Below, one piece after another: positions 20,640 through 27,789 of a DNA stretch of 33,249 bases. A program made the position numbers and the translations under genes. The notes beneath the pieces are model-generated. The model did no database searches, was not told the origin of the DNA, and worked only from the letters and a program-made list of their open reading frames with translations. Origin of the DNA: an uncultured bacterium (lineage in GTDB: Bacteria; Bacteroidota; Bacteroidia; Bacteroidales; Bacteroidaceae). Where the stretch lies: contig CAMHUC010000042.1 in assembly GCA_946188155.1 (NCBI GenBank), positions 1 through 33,249 of the forward strand. Direction: 5' to 3'. Position 1 is the stretch's first letter. Each line of letters opens with the position of its first letter.

Positions 20640-20736
20640 GGAACATAAATCTTTTTTAAAATCTTATATAAAATCTATGCAGATAGAGTAAGGAACATAA
20701 ATCTTTTTAAAATCTAATTTAAAATCTATGCGGATA
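20640..20736. repeat. Left inverted repeat of the GxxExxY cassette
   Basis: Two units of GGAACATAAATCT-TTTTAAAATCT-AATTTAAAATCTATGC(A/G)GATAG. About 75 nt are complementary, with few mismatches, to 21151-21240. The start codon of the GxxExxY gene lies inside the second unit. Confidence 0.85.
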
Positions 20737-21153
20737 GTAGATAGGGAAGATTGCCTGAGGAAGATGTATCAGATTGTTGGAGCCGCTATGGTGGTCTACA
20801 ATGAGCTGGGCTACGGACTGGCTGAGCCTATCTATCAAGAGTGCCTGTCTATTGTATGTTCAGAGAAAGGAATACCCTGGGAGCGTGAGAAACTCTTAAA
20901 GATGTACTTTCACGGACAAGAACTGACTAAAGTCTATAAAGCCGACTTTGTCTGCTTCGATGACTTAATCGTTGAGTTAAAGGCTGTATCCGAATTGTCG
21001 AACGACCACAGGGGGCAATTGCTCAATTACCTGAGAACAACTCAGTCCAATGCCGGTCTGCTCATCAATTCCGGTCATCCCTCCATGCTGATATCTGAGC
21101 GCTACATCTTTAATCCCTCCAAAAGCCAATATGAATATATCCGCTACAAATAA
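20728..21153 (+). CDS. GxxExxY-family protein (PD-(D/E)xK nuclease-like)
   Basis: 141 aa. The family signature G30-L-A-E33-P-I-Y36 (YGLAEPIYQECL) is complete. A nuclease-like triad follows in one strand-turn-strand: Asp73 (YKADFV), Glu83 and Lys85 (IVELKA), the D-x9-E-x-K pattern of the PD-(D/E)xK superfamily. No partner protein is adjacent. The gene is bounded by inverted copies of a repeat found elsewhere in the window, and its ATG and TAA are at the inner repeat edges, so it looks like a self-contained cassette dropped into the rhamnose operon. Its base composition is more AT-rich than its neighbours. Family function is not established; a role in moving these repeats is a guess. Confidence 0.88.
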   Translation: MRIVDREDCLRKMYQIVGAAMVVYNELGYGLAEPIYQECLSIVCSEKGIPWEREKLLKMYFHGQELTKVYKADFVCFDDLIVELKAVSELSNDHRGQLLNYLRTTQSNAGLLINSGHPSMLISERYIFNPSKSQYEYIRYK

Positions 21154-21240
21154 GATTTTAATTAATATTTTAAATTAGATTTATGTTCCTTACTCCATCT
21201 GAATAGATTTTAAATTAGATTTTAAAAAAGATTTATGTTG
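21151..21240. repeat. Right inverted repeat of the GxxExxY cassette
   Basis: Reverse-orientation units AGATTTTAAATTAGATTT..., each ending in GATTTATGTT. Mirrors 20640-20736 including the TACTCCATCTGAATAG spacer (complement of CTATGCAGATAGAGTA with two changes). Confidence 0.85.
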
Positions 21241-21284
21241 AAATAGAAATATGAGTATTAACGTTTATAAATTAATGTAAGATT

Positions 21285-22715
21285 ATGGCAAAACCATTAG
21301 TTGAAACCAAAGCAAGAGTGGGCGTGTTCTCTATCGCCCTGCAGGCTTACCTGCCCCAGTTCCCACAGCTCGTTCCTAACTTCGAGCAGCAGTATGCAGA
21401 CTTCAAGAAGACGCTGCCCGAGAGCATCGAGATCATCGACGGCGGCATGGTGACCACCAAGGAGCAGTCGATGGCTGCCGGCGACAAGTTCCGTGCCGCC
21501 GACGTTGACCTCGTCATCCTCCAGATGCTCACTTACTGCACCTCCTACAACATGCTTCCGGCCGTACGCGACCTCGACGTGCCCGTGGTCATCGTCAACG
21601 TGCAGAAGAAGCTCGCCCCCGACTACGAGCACACCGACATCCCCATCTGGCTCGGCGACCTCTACGCCTGCGGAGCCATCGGCGAGATGGTGGCCGACCT
21701 GAACCGTGCCGGCAAGCGCTCGGCTGTCATCACCGGCGTCGTGGAGGGTGGCGACCCCGAGGTGCAGCGCGAGATTGAGGACTGGTGCCGCGCCGCCCAG
21801 GTGCGCCGCCGCTTCCGCGATACCAACATCGCACAGATCGGACGCCCCTACCCCGGCATGATGGACCTCTACATCGACGAGACCAACCTCTACCACCGTA
21901 TGTTCGTCTACACCAAGCAGTTCGACTGGGAGCAGATGTGGGCCATCGCCGACAATATCACCGACGAGGAGGCCATCCGCGCCAAGGCTCAGGACATCCT
22001 CGACACCTTCGAGATCGAGGGTGGCGGCACCATCGAGAAGGTTTGGGACATGGCCAAGTACGTCGTTGCCTTTGAGCAGTGGGTGAAGGACGAGAAGCTC
22101 GGCATGATTGCCTCCCACTATGCAGGCTTTGCACAGGGCGTGGCCGGTAAACTCGACTCGATGCTCATTCCCGCCTTCTCGATGCTCATCAAGCAGCACA
22201 CCGCCTGCGCCGTAGAGGGCGACATGAAGGTGGCCATGGCCATGTCGATCCTGAAGACCATCTCGGGCACAGGCACACTGGCCGAGATGTACTCCATCGA
22301 CTTCCCGAAGGACATCTGCATCATCGGCCACAGCGGCTCCGGCGACTTCGACATCTCGCAGGCCCACAAGCCGACGATGAAGATTGTGCCCGTGTTCCAC
22401 GGCAAGACCGGCGGCGGCTACCTGACGCAGTTCTATCCTCCCACAGGCCCCGTCACCTATCTGGCCATCACGCAGGATGCCAACGGCGTCTTTAAGTTCG
22501 TGGCTGCCGAGGGCATCAACGAGGAGGGTCCCATCTTCATGTTCGGCGACACCAACATGCGCACCAAGTTCTCACTGCCCTGCCGTGAGTTCGTCAACAA
22601 GTGGAGCGAGGCCGGACCTACCCACCACATGGCCGCTGCCGTTGGGCACCACATCGACACCATCCTCAAGGTGGCCAAGATCCTGAACATCGAGTGCGAC
22701 GTCGTCTGCAGATAA
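21285..22715 (+). CDS. L-fucose/L-arabinose-isomerase-family enzyme, candidate L-rhamnose isomerase
   Basis: 476 aa, soluble. The fold-level layout is that of the arabinose/fucose isomerase family: an N-terminal Rossmann-like domain (VGVFSIALQAYLPQFP, VDLVILQMLTYCTSYN), a middle domain (RPYPGMMDLYIDE), and a C-terminal part with the family-like histidine segment GPTHHMAAAVGHH. It does not resemble classic RhaA or the RhaI type. Lying between the rhamnulokinase and rhamnose-permease genes, it most likely converts L-rhamnose to L-rhamnulose, a non-orthologous replacement. A role on fucose or arabinose cannot be excluded, but no fuc or ara genes are nearby. Co-transcribed with rhaT (96-nt gap filled by a repeat hairpin). 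Confidence 0.85.
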   Translation: MAKPLVETKARVGVFSIALQAYLPQFPQLVPNFEQQYADFKKTLPESIEIIDGGMVTTKEQSMAAGDKFRAADVDLVILQMLTYCTSYNMLPAVRDLDVPVVIVNVQKKLAPDYEHTDIPIWLGDLYACGAIGEMVADLNRAGKRSAVITGVVEGGDPEVQREIEDWCRAAQVRRRFRDTNIAQIGRPYPGMMDLYIDETNLYHRMFVYTKQFDWEQMWAIADNITDEEAIRAKAQDILDTFEIEGGGTIEKVWDMAKYVVAFEQWVKDEKLGMIASHYAGFAQGVAGKLDSMLIPAFSMLIKQHTACAVEGDMKVAMAMSILKTISGTGTLAEMYSIDFPKDICIIGHSGSGDFDISQAHKPTMKIVPVFHGKTGGGYLTQFYPPTGPVTYLAITQDANGVFKFVAAEGINEEGPIFMFGDTNMRTKFSLPCREFVNKWSEAGPTHHMAAAVGHHIDTILKVAKILNIECDVVCR

Positions 22716-22723
22716 GATATTGA

Positions 22724-22796
22724 AACATAAATCTTCATAAATCTTTCATAAATCCTTTCTGGGCTATTTATGTTTAGATTTATGGAGATTTATGTT
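22724..22796. repeat. AACATAAATCT hairpin between isomerase and rhaT
   Basis: AACATAAATCT, two ATAAATC(T/C) units, a short GC loop, then the inverted units ending AGATTTATGTT. A near-perfect AT-rich hairpin inside the operon. Confidence 0.85.
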
Positions 22797-22811
22797 CCTT
22801 AATACCCTTTT

Positions 22812-23855
22812 ATGTTTATGGATATCATTATCGGTTTACTCATCATCGCCATTGGCGCCTTCTGCCAGTCGTCGTGCTACGTGCCTATCAATAAGATCAA
22901 GGACTGGTCGTGGGAGTCGTACTGGATCATCCAGGGCGTGTTCGCCTGGCTCGTGCTGCCGTTCCTCGGCGCCCTGCTGGCCGTGCCCGAGGGGCAGTCG
23001 CTGTTCGGCCTGTTCGGCAGTGCCCCGTCGTTCAACGTGTGGATGACCATCTTCTTCGGCATCCTCTGGGGCGTGGGCGGACTCACCTTCGGACTGTCGA
23101 TGCGCTACCTCGGCGTGGCCCTCGGACAGTCGATAGCCCTCGGCACCTGCGCCGGACTGGGCACCATCATGGGCCCGGTGCTGCTCAACATCTTCTTCCC
23201 GGAACTGAACGCGCTCGACTCGCTGACCTTCGCCGTGATCCTTGGCGTGGTGGTGACGCTCGTCGGCATCGCCATCATCGGCGTGGCTGGCTCGATGAAG
23301 GCCGCCTCGCTCTCTGAGGAGGAGAAGAAGGCCGCCGTGAAGGACTTCAACTTCCCCAAGGGGCTGGCCATCGCCCTGCTGGCCGGCTTCATGAGTGGCT
23401 GCTTCAACGTCGGACTGGAGTTCGGCAAGGACATCAACTTCGGCGAGCTCACCGACCCGATGTTCCGCACGCTGCCCGCCACGCTGCTCGTCACCTTCGG
23501 CGGCTTCATCACCAACATGATCTACTGCTTCTACCAGAATCAGGTGAACGGCACATGGGGCGACTACCGTAAGACGGCTGTCTGGGGCAACAACCTGCTG
23601 TTCTGCCTGCTGGCCGGTGCCCTGTGGTACTCGCAGTTCTTCGGACTGGCCCTCGGCAAGGGCTTCCTCACCGACAGCCCGACGCTGATGACGCTCTCGT
23701 TCTGCATCCTGATGGCCCTCAACGTGGTGTTCTCCAACGTCTGGGGCATCATCCTCAAGGAGTGGAAGGGCTGCTCGCAGAAGACCATCGCCGTGCTCAT
23801 CTGTGGCATCGTGGTGCTGGTCATCTCCTGCTTCCTGCCGCAACTGATAGGATAG
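22812..23855 (+). CDS. rhaT: L-rhamnose/H+ symporter
   Basis: 347 aa, about ten membrane helices, same length as E. coli RhaT (344). Diagnostic stretches are AIGAFCQSSCYVPINKIKDWSWE at the start (residues ~17-39), GILWGVGGLTFGLSMRYLGVALGQS, and LAGFMSGCFNVGLEFGK. It imports L-rhamnose with protons across the inner membrane. The ATG at 22812 and an in-frame ATG two codons on (22818) are both plausible starts. It is the last gene of the rhaB transcript; the aldolase is encoded separately at 26804-27613. Confidence 0.95.
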   Translation: MFMDIIIGLLIIAIGAFCQSSCYVPINKIKDWSWESYWIIQGVFAWLVLPFLGALLAVPEGQSLFGLFGSAPSFNVWMTIFFGILWGVGGLTFGLSMRYLGVALGQSIALGTCAGLGTIMGPVLLNIFFPELNALDSLTFAVILGVVVTLVGIAIIGVAGSMKAASLSEEEKKAAVKDFNFPKGLAIALLAGFMSGCFNVGLEFGKDINFGELTDPMFRTLPATLLVTFGGFITNMIYCFYQNQVNGTWGDYRKTAVWGNNLLFCLLAGALWYSQFFGLALGKGFLTDSPTLMTLSFCILMALNVVFSNVWGIILKEWKGCSQKTIAVLICGIVVLVISCFLPQLIG

Positions 23856-23968
23856 GGCAGTAACGGCTCTGCCGTGTTCCGTTTATACGATAATCTTCGA
23901 AAATCTGGCTGAAATAGCTCGTCTGTAGACATTTTTGCCCGATTTTTGAAGATTTTTATCCCAAATCC

Positions 23969-23999
23969 TTGGTGGTTTCGGAAATTTTTCGTATCTTTG
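23969..23999 (+). promoter_or_regulatory. Promoter of the third lipoprotein gene
   Basis: TTGG (23969-23972) and a perfect -7 TATCTTTG (23992-23999), about 20 nt apart, with a 29-nt distance to the ATG. Confidence 0.7.
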
Positions 24000-24028
24000 T
24001 GCCGTTATTTTAAGTCTAACCCTTTAAT

Positions 24029-25447
24029 ATGAAGAACAAAATGAAAAAGACTTTTGTGATTTCCGTGGCCACGATGTGTGGCGTGTTGAGTTTGTGTGGC
24101 TGTCAGCAGGACGTTGTCAGCGTTGAGGAGCAGCAGGCAGAGCCTACCAGCGTGCTCCATGTGTTTACACGCAGTGGCGATGACCCTGCGGTAGCGGCCG
24201 ACGTGCCGTCGCCCGTCAGTCTCTATGTGTTTAATTCGGGTGGCAAGTGCGTGAAGATGCTCGCCGACGTGACGCAGAACGCCTTGGTGCCCGTTGCCGG
24301 CGGCACTTACGGCGTCTACGCCATTGCAGGAGCCGATGCCGCCCGCTATGACTTGCCGACAGCCGATGACGCCACGAAGACGAGCATCATCAGCCTGAAG
24401 GAGAATCAGACTGTCGGGGAGCTGATGACTACCCACTCGCTGGTTTCGGTGGCAGACGCGACGGAGCATAATCTGACGCTGACGCTGACGAGGGCCGTGG
24501 CGGCTATCCGTCAGATCACTATCAAGCAGGTGCCGTCAGCGGTGACGGCTGTCAGCGTCACCATCGCGCCTCTCTACGAGGCGATGGCCATCGACGGCAG
24601 CTATAGTGGTACGGGCGGCAGCTGTTCTGCCACATTGACAGAAGAGGCCGACGGCAAGACGTGGTCGTTCGCCGGAGATGACAACGGGCCGTTCTTCCTG
24701 CCTTCCGTCGGTAAGCCAACGGTTACAGTCACCTTTTCCACTGCCGACGGCAATACGGCATACTCCTATTCGGCTGCGGAGGAACTGGCGGCTAACCGGA
24801 AACTCTCCATCGAAGGCACGTACACCGAGCAGGCGAAGCTGAAAATCACGGGCACCATCACGGGCACCGAATGGGGTGAGGATCAATCCATCACCTTCGA
24901 GTTCGACGAGAACAGCTCTTCTGCCTCGACACCCAGCAGCGGCGACAATACCGGCGGCGGTTCTGGCACCGGCGGAAACACTGGCGGCGAGACTGGCGGC
25001 GGCGAGACCTCGCAGACCGTCACCCTGCCTGCTGTGGGTGATATGTATAAGGGTACGTATTACGTGCTGAGCGTGGATGAGGCTAATAATCAGATCGTTG
25101 TATTCTCACCGACGGAGAAAGCCATGGGGATAGATCCTACTAAGGTTAACGTTTCAGATGCATTGCAACAACTCAATACGGCCTTGGAAACATGGGAAGA
25201 CAATCCTGTAGGTGAATGGCGTATTCCTAATTATTCTGACATTTCTTTGATTGTAAATAAAAGAGAGGATATTCGTAAGAATTATACTGAATATGGGGAT
25301 AATACAAGAATGTTTTGTTTGAACTCATCTGGTACTCTGGTTTCTACATATCAAAATAAGACGGATTTTCAATTTACAGATTATAGTTACTCTGTTAATG
25401 CTGTCCTCCGCCCTGTAGCCACCGTAACCGTTACAGGCTCCAATTAA
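24029..25447 (+). CDS. Fimbrial-subunit-like lipoprotein with a mosaic C-terminus
   Basis: 472 aa. Signal peptide with a lipobox at LCGC, Cys25 (or a start at Met5). Residues ~40-280 have the pattern of FimB/Mfa2-like or fimbrillin subunits: LYVFNSGGKCVKML, GTYGVYAIAG, LTRAVAAIRQITI, PSVGKPTVTVTFSTADG. A Gly/Thr/Ser-rich linker follows (GGGSGTGGNTGGETGGGE, ~310-330), then a C-terminal domain with GEWRIPNYSDISLIV, resembling DUF1566/Lcl-type carbohydrate-associated domains. DNA from about 25,080 to 25,390 is strikingly AT-rich against the GC-rich first 1 kb, so the C-terminal domain was probably acquired separately. It is presumably surface-exposed and is not part of the sugar pathway around it. 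Confidence 0.8.
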   Translation: MKNKMKKTFVISVATMCGVLSLCGCQQDVVSVEEQQAEPTSVLHVFTRSGDDPAVAADVPSPVSLYVFNSGGKCVKMLADVTQNALVPVAGGTYGVYAIAGADAARYDLPTADDATKTSIISLKENQTVGELMTTHSLVSVADATEHNLTLTLTRAVAAIRQITIKQVPSAVTAVSVTIAPLYEAMAIDGSYSGTGGSCSATLTEEADGKTWSFAGDDNGPFFLPSVGKPTVTVTFSTADGNTAYSYSAAEELAANRKLSIEGTYTEQAKLKITGTITGTEWGEDQSITFEFDENSSSASTPSSGDNTGGGSGTGGNTGGETGGGETSQTVTLPAVGDMYKGTYYVLSVDEANNQIVVFSPTEKAMGIDPTKVNVSDALQQLNTALETWEDNPVGEWRIPNYSDISLIVNKREDIRKNYTEYGDNTRMFCLNSSGTLVSTYQNKTDFQFTDYSYSVNAVLRPVATVTVTGSN

Positions 25448-25448
25448 G

Positions 25449-25489
25449 TAACTCAAGTTTCTGAAGTTCTGAAATCCCTTATGTAAAGG
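25449..25489. repeat. TAACTCAAGTTTCTGAAGTT repeat, copy 1
   Basis: About 41 nt, repeated directly at 25839-25880 with three or four changes; ends in CCTTATGTAAAGG, itself a short palindrome. Confidence 0.7.
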
Positions 25490-25501
25490 AGCTTCCCCTG
25501 C

Positions 25502-25585
25502 CTGTTGTAGGGCGTTTTGCTTGTCAAACGCCGCCAGCTGCATCATCCCTTGATCGGCGTTAGACAAGCTAAACGCCCTACAGCA
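25502..25585. repeat. TGTAGGGCG hairpin, copy 2
   Basis: CTGTTGTAGGGCGTTTTGC... pairs with ...CGCCCTACAGCAG. Arms of about 30 nt with a few mismatches around a 20-nt centre. Confidence 0.85.
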
Positions 25586-25696
25586 GGCGAAGAGGGCACT
25601 TCCGAAACATGAGTAAAGAATAGTGAGAGATATGTTGGTATGACTCCTTGCTCAGCCTTGCATTCCTTCAGTAGCAGGTGAGCGGTGCTCGGGTGC

Positions 25697-25816
25697 AGAC
25701 CTCCCCTACCCCCTCTTATAGGAGGGGGATGGATAGACTTGTTGGCAGAAACTCATTAGTAGGGAGGGCGTGCAAGGTATCTGTCCTCCCCCTACAGGGG
25801 GAGTTAGAGGGGTCTT
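25697..25816. repeat. Inverted pair of AGACC-CCCCCT-AGGGGG elements
   Basis: 25697-25735 and 25784-25816 are inverted relatives, each with its own CCCCCTC/GAGGGGG or CTCCCCC/GGGGGAG hairpin and an outer AGACC/GGTCT. This resembles small CCCCCT-rich repeats common in Bacteroidota spacers. Confidence 0.7.
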
Positions 25817-25838
25817 AAGGTTGGGGCACTTCAATTAC

Positions 25839-25880
25839 TAACTCAAGTTTCTGAAGTTACGAAATTCCTTTATATAAAGG
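25839..25880. repeat. TAACTCAAGTTTCTGAAGTT repeat, copy 2
   Basis: Direct repeat of 25449-25489, here ending TTTATATAAAGG. Confidence 0.7.
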
Positions 25881-25900
25881 GATTGAACCTTCCCATGCTT

Positions 25901-26099
25901 TCTCAACACAGAGAGCGCAGAGGACACAGAGTAATATGTATATGAGTATAAGAGGTTTACAGAGCGGCTATACTGCCTACACAGAGAGCTGGCGCACCAA
26001 AGAGCCGGGGCAGGTCTCTGTGAAGAGCGTCAGGCTCCTCTCGTAATCTCTGTAGTAAAAGTATTCATCTCTCTGTGTCCTCTGCGCCCTCTGTGTTGA
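25901..26099. repeat. Inverted CTCTGTGTCCTCTGCGCCCTCTGTGTTGA pair
   Basis: 25901-25931 and 26071-26099 are inverse complements over ~29 nt with one mismatch, 140 nt apart. Each arm is itself a run of CTCTGTG-like units. No gene lies between. Confidence 0.8.
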
Positions 26100-26261
26100 T
26101 AAAGAGGTGGGAAACTTCAGTAAAGGGACTCCCCCTGCCTGCTGTAGGTCGGTTGCCCTTTATGTTTCATCATATAGAGTGGCATACAATCAAAAACTAT
26201 ATTAGGAATCAAGTGGAGTTGTATAACAGCAAAATTTGATAGAGGTTTTAAAAGTGGCCAA

Positions 26262-26327
26262 ACCGTGCGATAGGCACGGTACCACCGCTTGGACTCTCGC
26301 TGTCGGCCTGCTTATCCGGCAGTCCAA
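26262..26327. repeat. Two adjacent GC-rich hairpins
   Basis: ACCGTGC-GATAG-GCACGGT (26262-26280) and TTGGACT...AGTCCAA (26289-26327) with an inner GTCGGCC/GCCGGAT-like pairing on the transcript. It could be part of a structured RNA, but no promoter is seen. Confidence 0.5.
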
Positions 26328-26403
26328 CCGCTGGACTACTCAAGAGTTGGCTGCTGTGGTGCAGAGAACGGCTCCTGTCTGCAGAGGGCGGAATACGACG
26401 GAC

Positions 26404-26472
26404 TGTAGGGCGTTTTGCTTGTCAAACGCCGTCTGCCTCTGATTCGGCGTTTGACAAGCAAAACGCCCCACA
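26404..26472. repeat. TGTAGGGCG hairpin, copy 3
   Basis: The most perfect copy: TGTAGGGCGTTTTGCTTGTC pairs with GACAAGCAAAACGCCCCACA, one mismatch. Confidence 0.88.
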
Positions 26473-26546
26473 TTAGCAAGGGTGGCGATAAGGTGGGGAT
26501 ATCGTCAAGACAGTACACTGGTCTGCAAATTGTTTTCGCCGTTTTT

Positions 26547-26702
26547 CTTGCCACTGTTGCCACTAAGCTTATTACTCGCTGATTATCAGCGGGTTACGTA
26601 GTGGCATCAAGTCCGGTTCTCTTGCCACTCTTGCCACTGGTGTTGCAAGGGGTTAAGCGCTTGATATTCAGAGAGTTATGTCTTAGTGGCAAGAGTGGCA
26701 TC
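26547..26702. repeat. TTGCCACT repeat cluster with 16-bp inverted repeat
   Basis: TTGCCACTGTTGCCACTAAG, an internal CGCTGATTATCAGCG palindrome, then TTGCCACTCTTGCCACT (26622-26638) paired with AGTGGCAAGAGTGGCA (26685-26700). Confidence 0.8.
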
Positions 26703-26703
26703 A

Positions 26704-26753
26704 AAAAAAATAAAGAAGAAGTCCCGGTGCTTCACAGCGTCGGGACTCTTCTT
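26704..26753 (-). terminator. Terminator of rhaD
   Basis: Reading left, AAGAAGAGTCCCG and CGGGACTTCTTC form the stem, followed by TTTATTTTTTTT. Strong intrinsic terminator about 50 nt after the rhaD stop. Confidence 0.88.
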
Positions 26754-26803
26754 ACTTCGTTGAAGTAAACTTGGATAATATAATAGTCAGTAGTTGTTTT
26801 CTC

Positions 26804-27613
26804 TTACCTCGGAAGGTTGAAGGCACGCGTCATCTCAGCCATCTGCTCGTCGCTCATGCCTTCAGGCTCGAAGCCCATGCACTTAGCATTAATGTAAATC
26901 TTGGCACTCTTGGAGAGCACGTCGATCTGGTCGAAGGCGTCCATCACGTCGGTGCCCTTGGCGAACACACCGTGCTTCTCCCACATCACCACGTCGTAGT
27001 CCTCCAGCTCCTTCAGCGTGGCGTCGGCCAGCTCGTTGCTGCCGGGCAGTGTGTAGGGCACGATGCCCAGTCCGAGCGGGCAGAAGGCCTTCGTTTCGGG
27101 AATCATCGACCAGAGGATCTTCGTCAGCACGTCCTTGCCCAGGAACTCGCGCTTGTGGCTCATGGCCACCAGCTCGATGGGGTGAGTGTGTACGGTGGCC
27201 TTGTAGCCCGAATTGGTCTCTATCTGGTGGGCGTGTACCGTCAGGTGGCTGGGCAGCTCGCTGGTGGGCATCACGGGGTTGTCGGCGATGATGACGTAGG
27301 AGGCGCAGTCGTCGAGGATGCGTATCACTGAGCCGTTGTCCATCGGCCAGCGGGCCAGGTCGCGCATGCGCTTGCCCGTGCCCTTGCAGTAGAAGTAGCA
27401 GCCTTTCAGGGCGGGCAGTGTCACGCCAATCTGCTTGACGTCGCTGATGGCGGGCAGCTGGCGGATCTCGTCGTCAGCATACTCCGTGATGTTCACTGTG
27501 ATGTTGCCGCCGTTGCGCTCGGCCCATCCGTTCTGCCAGAGGTATCCGGCCACCTCTGCTATCTTTTCAATTTCGGCCTTCAATGCTGGACGGCCTTCAA
27601 GAATACTTTTCAT
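26804..27613 (-). CDS. rhaD: Rhamnulose-1-phosphate aldolase
   Basis: 269 aa, class II aldolase family (E. coli RhaD 274 aa). ERNGGNIT at 32-39 forms the phosphate/active-site loop. Zinc ligands are HTH at 142-144 (VHTHPIE) and His214 (WEKHGVFA). It splits L-rhamnulose-1-phosphate into dihydroxyacetone phosphate and L-lactaldehyde. It is encoded on the opposite strand from rhaB-rhaT, converging on them from 3 kb away with its own promoter, so co-regulation would need a shared regulator acting on both; none is in the window. Confidence 0.95.
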   Translation of the reverse strand: MKSILEGRPALKAEIEKIAEVAGYLWQNGWAERNGGNITVNITEYADDEIRQLPAISDVKQIGVTLPALKGCYFYCKGTGKRMRDLARWPMDNGSVIRILDDCASYVIIADNPVMPTSELPSHLTVHAHQIETNSGYKATVHTHPIELVAMSHKREFLGKDVLTKILWSMIPETKAFCPLGLGIVPYTLPGSNELADATLKELEDYDVVMWEKHGVFAKGTDVMDAFDQIDVLSKSAKIYINAKCMGFEPEGMSDEQMAEMTRAFNLPR

Positions 27614-27641
27614 TTCTTGGTCAATAGTTTTAAATCCGATG

Positions 27642-27649
27642 CAAAGGTA
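27642..27649 (-). promoter_or_regulatory. -7 element of rhaD
   Basis: TACCTTTG on the minus strand, 29 nt ahead of the rhaD ATG. The -33 element is not clear, compatible with activator dependence. Confidence 0.6.
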
Positions 27650-27749
27650 TATCTATTTTTGCGTTTTCGGCCATAATATTTGATTTTTCCACCCGAATTT
27701 ATGATTTTTTAATTGATTTAAGTCAAGGGGCGAAAAAGATGCCTATAAA

Positions 27750-27781
27750 TTTGGTTATTTACCGAATTTAGTGTATCTTTG
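27750..27781 (+). promoter_or_regulatory. Promoter of the gene at 27790
   Basis: TTTG (27750-27753), 20 nt, TATCTTTG (27774-27781). Transcription would begin within a few bases of the ATG at 27790, implying a leaderless or near-leaderless mRNA unless the ATG at 27802 is used. Confidence 0.75.
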
Positions 27782-27789
27782 CAGACGAT

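Noticed and set aside
19486..20646. A 386-codon minus-strand frame opposite rhaB
   Set aside because: rhaB is unambiguous on the plus strand; the antisense product is His/Leu/Val-rich nonsense.
21285..22715. Annotation as plain L-fucose isomerase (FucI)
   Set aside because: Shorter than FucI (~590 aa) and embedded in a rhamnose operon without fucose genes; the family-level call is kept and the substrate is inferred.
26262..26327. tRNA or RNase P-like RNA in the twin hairpins
   Set aside because: No T-loop or acceptor-stem pattern and no conserved RNase P core; only local inverted repeats can be supported.
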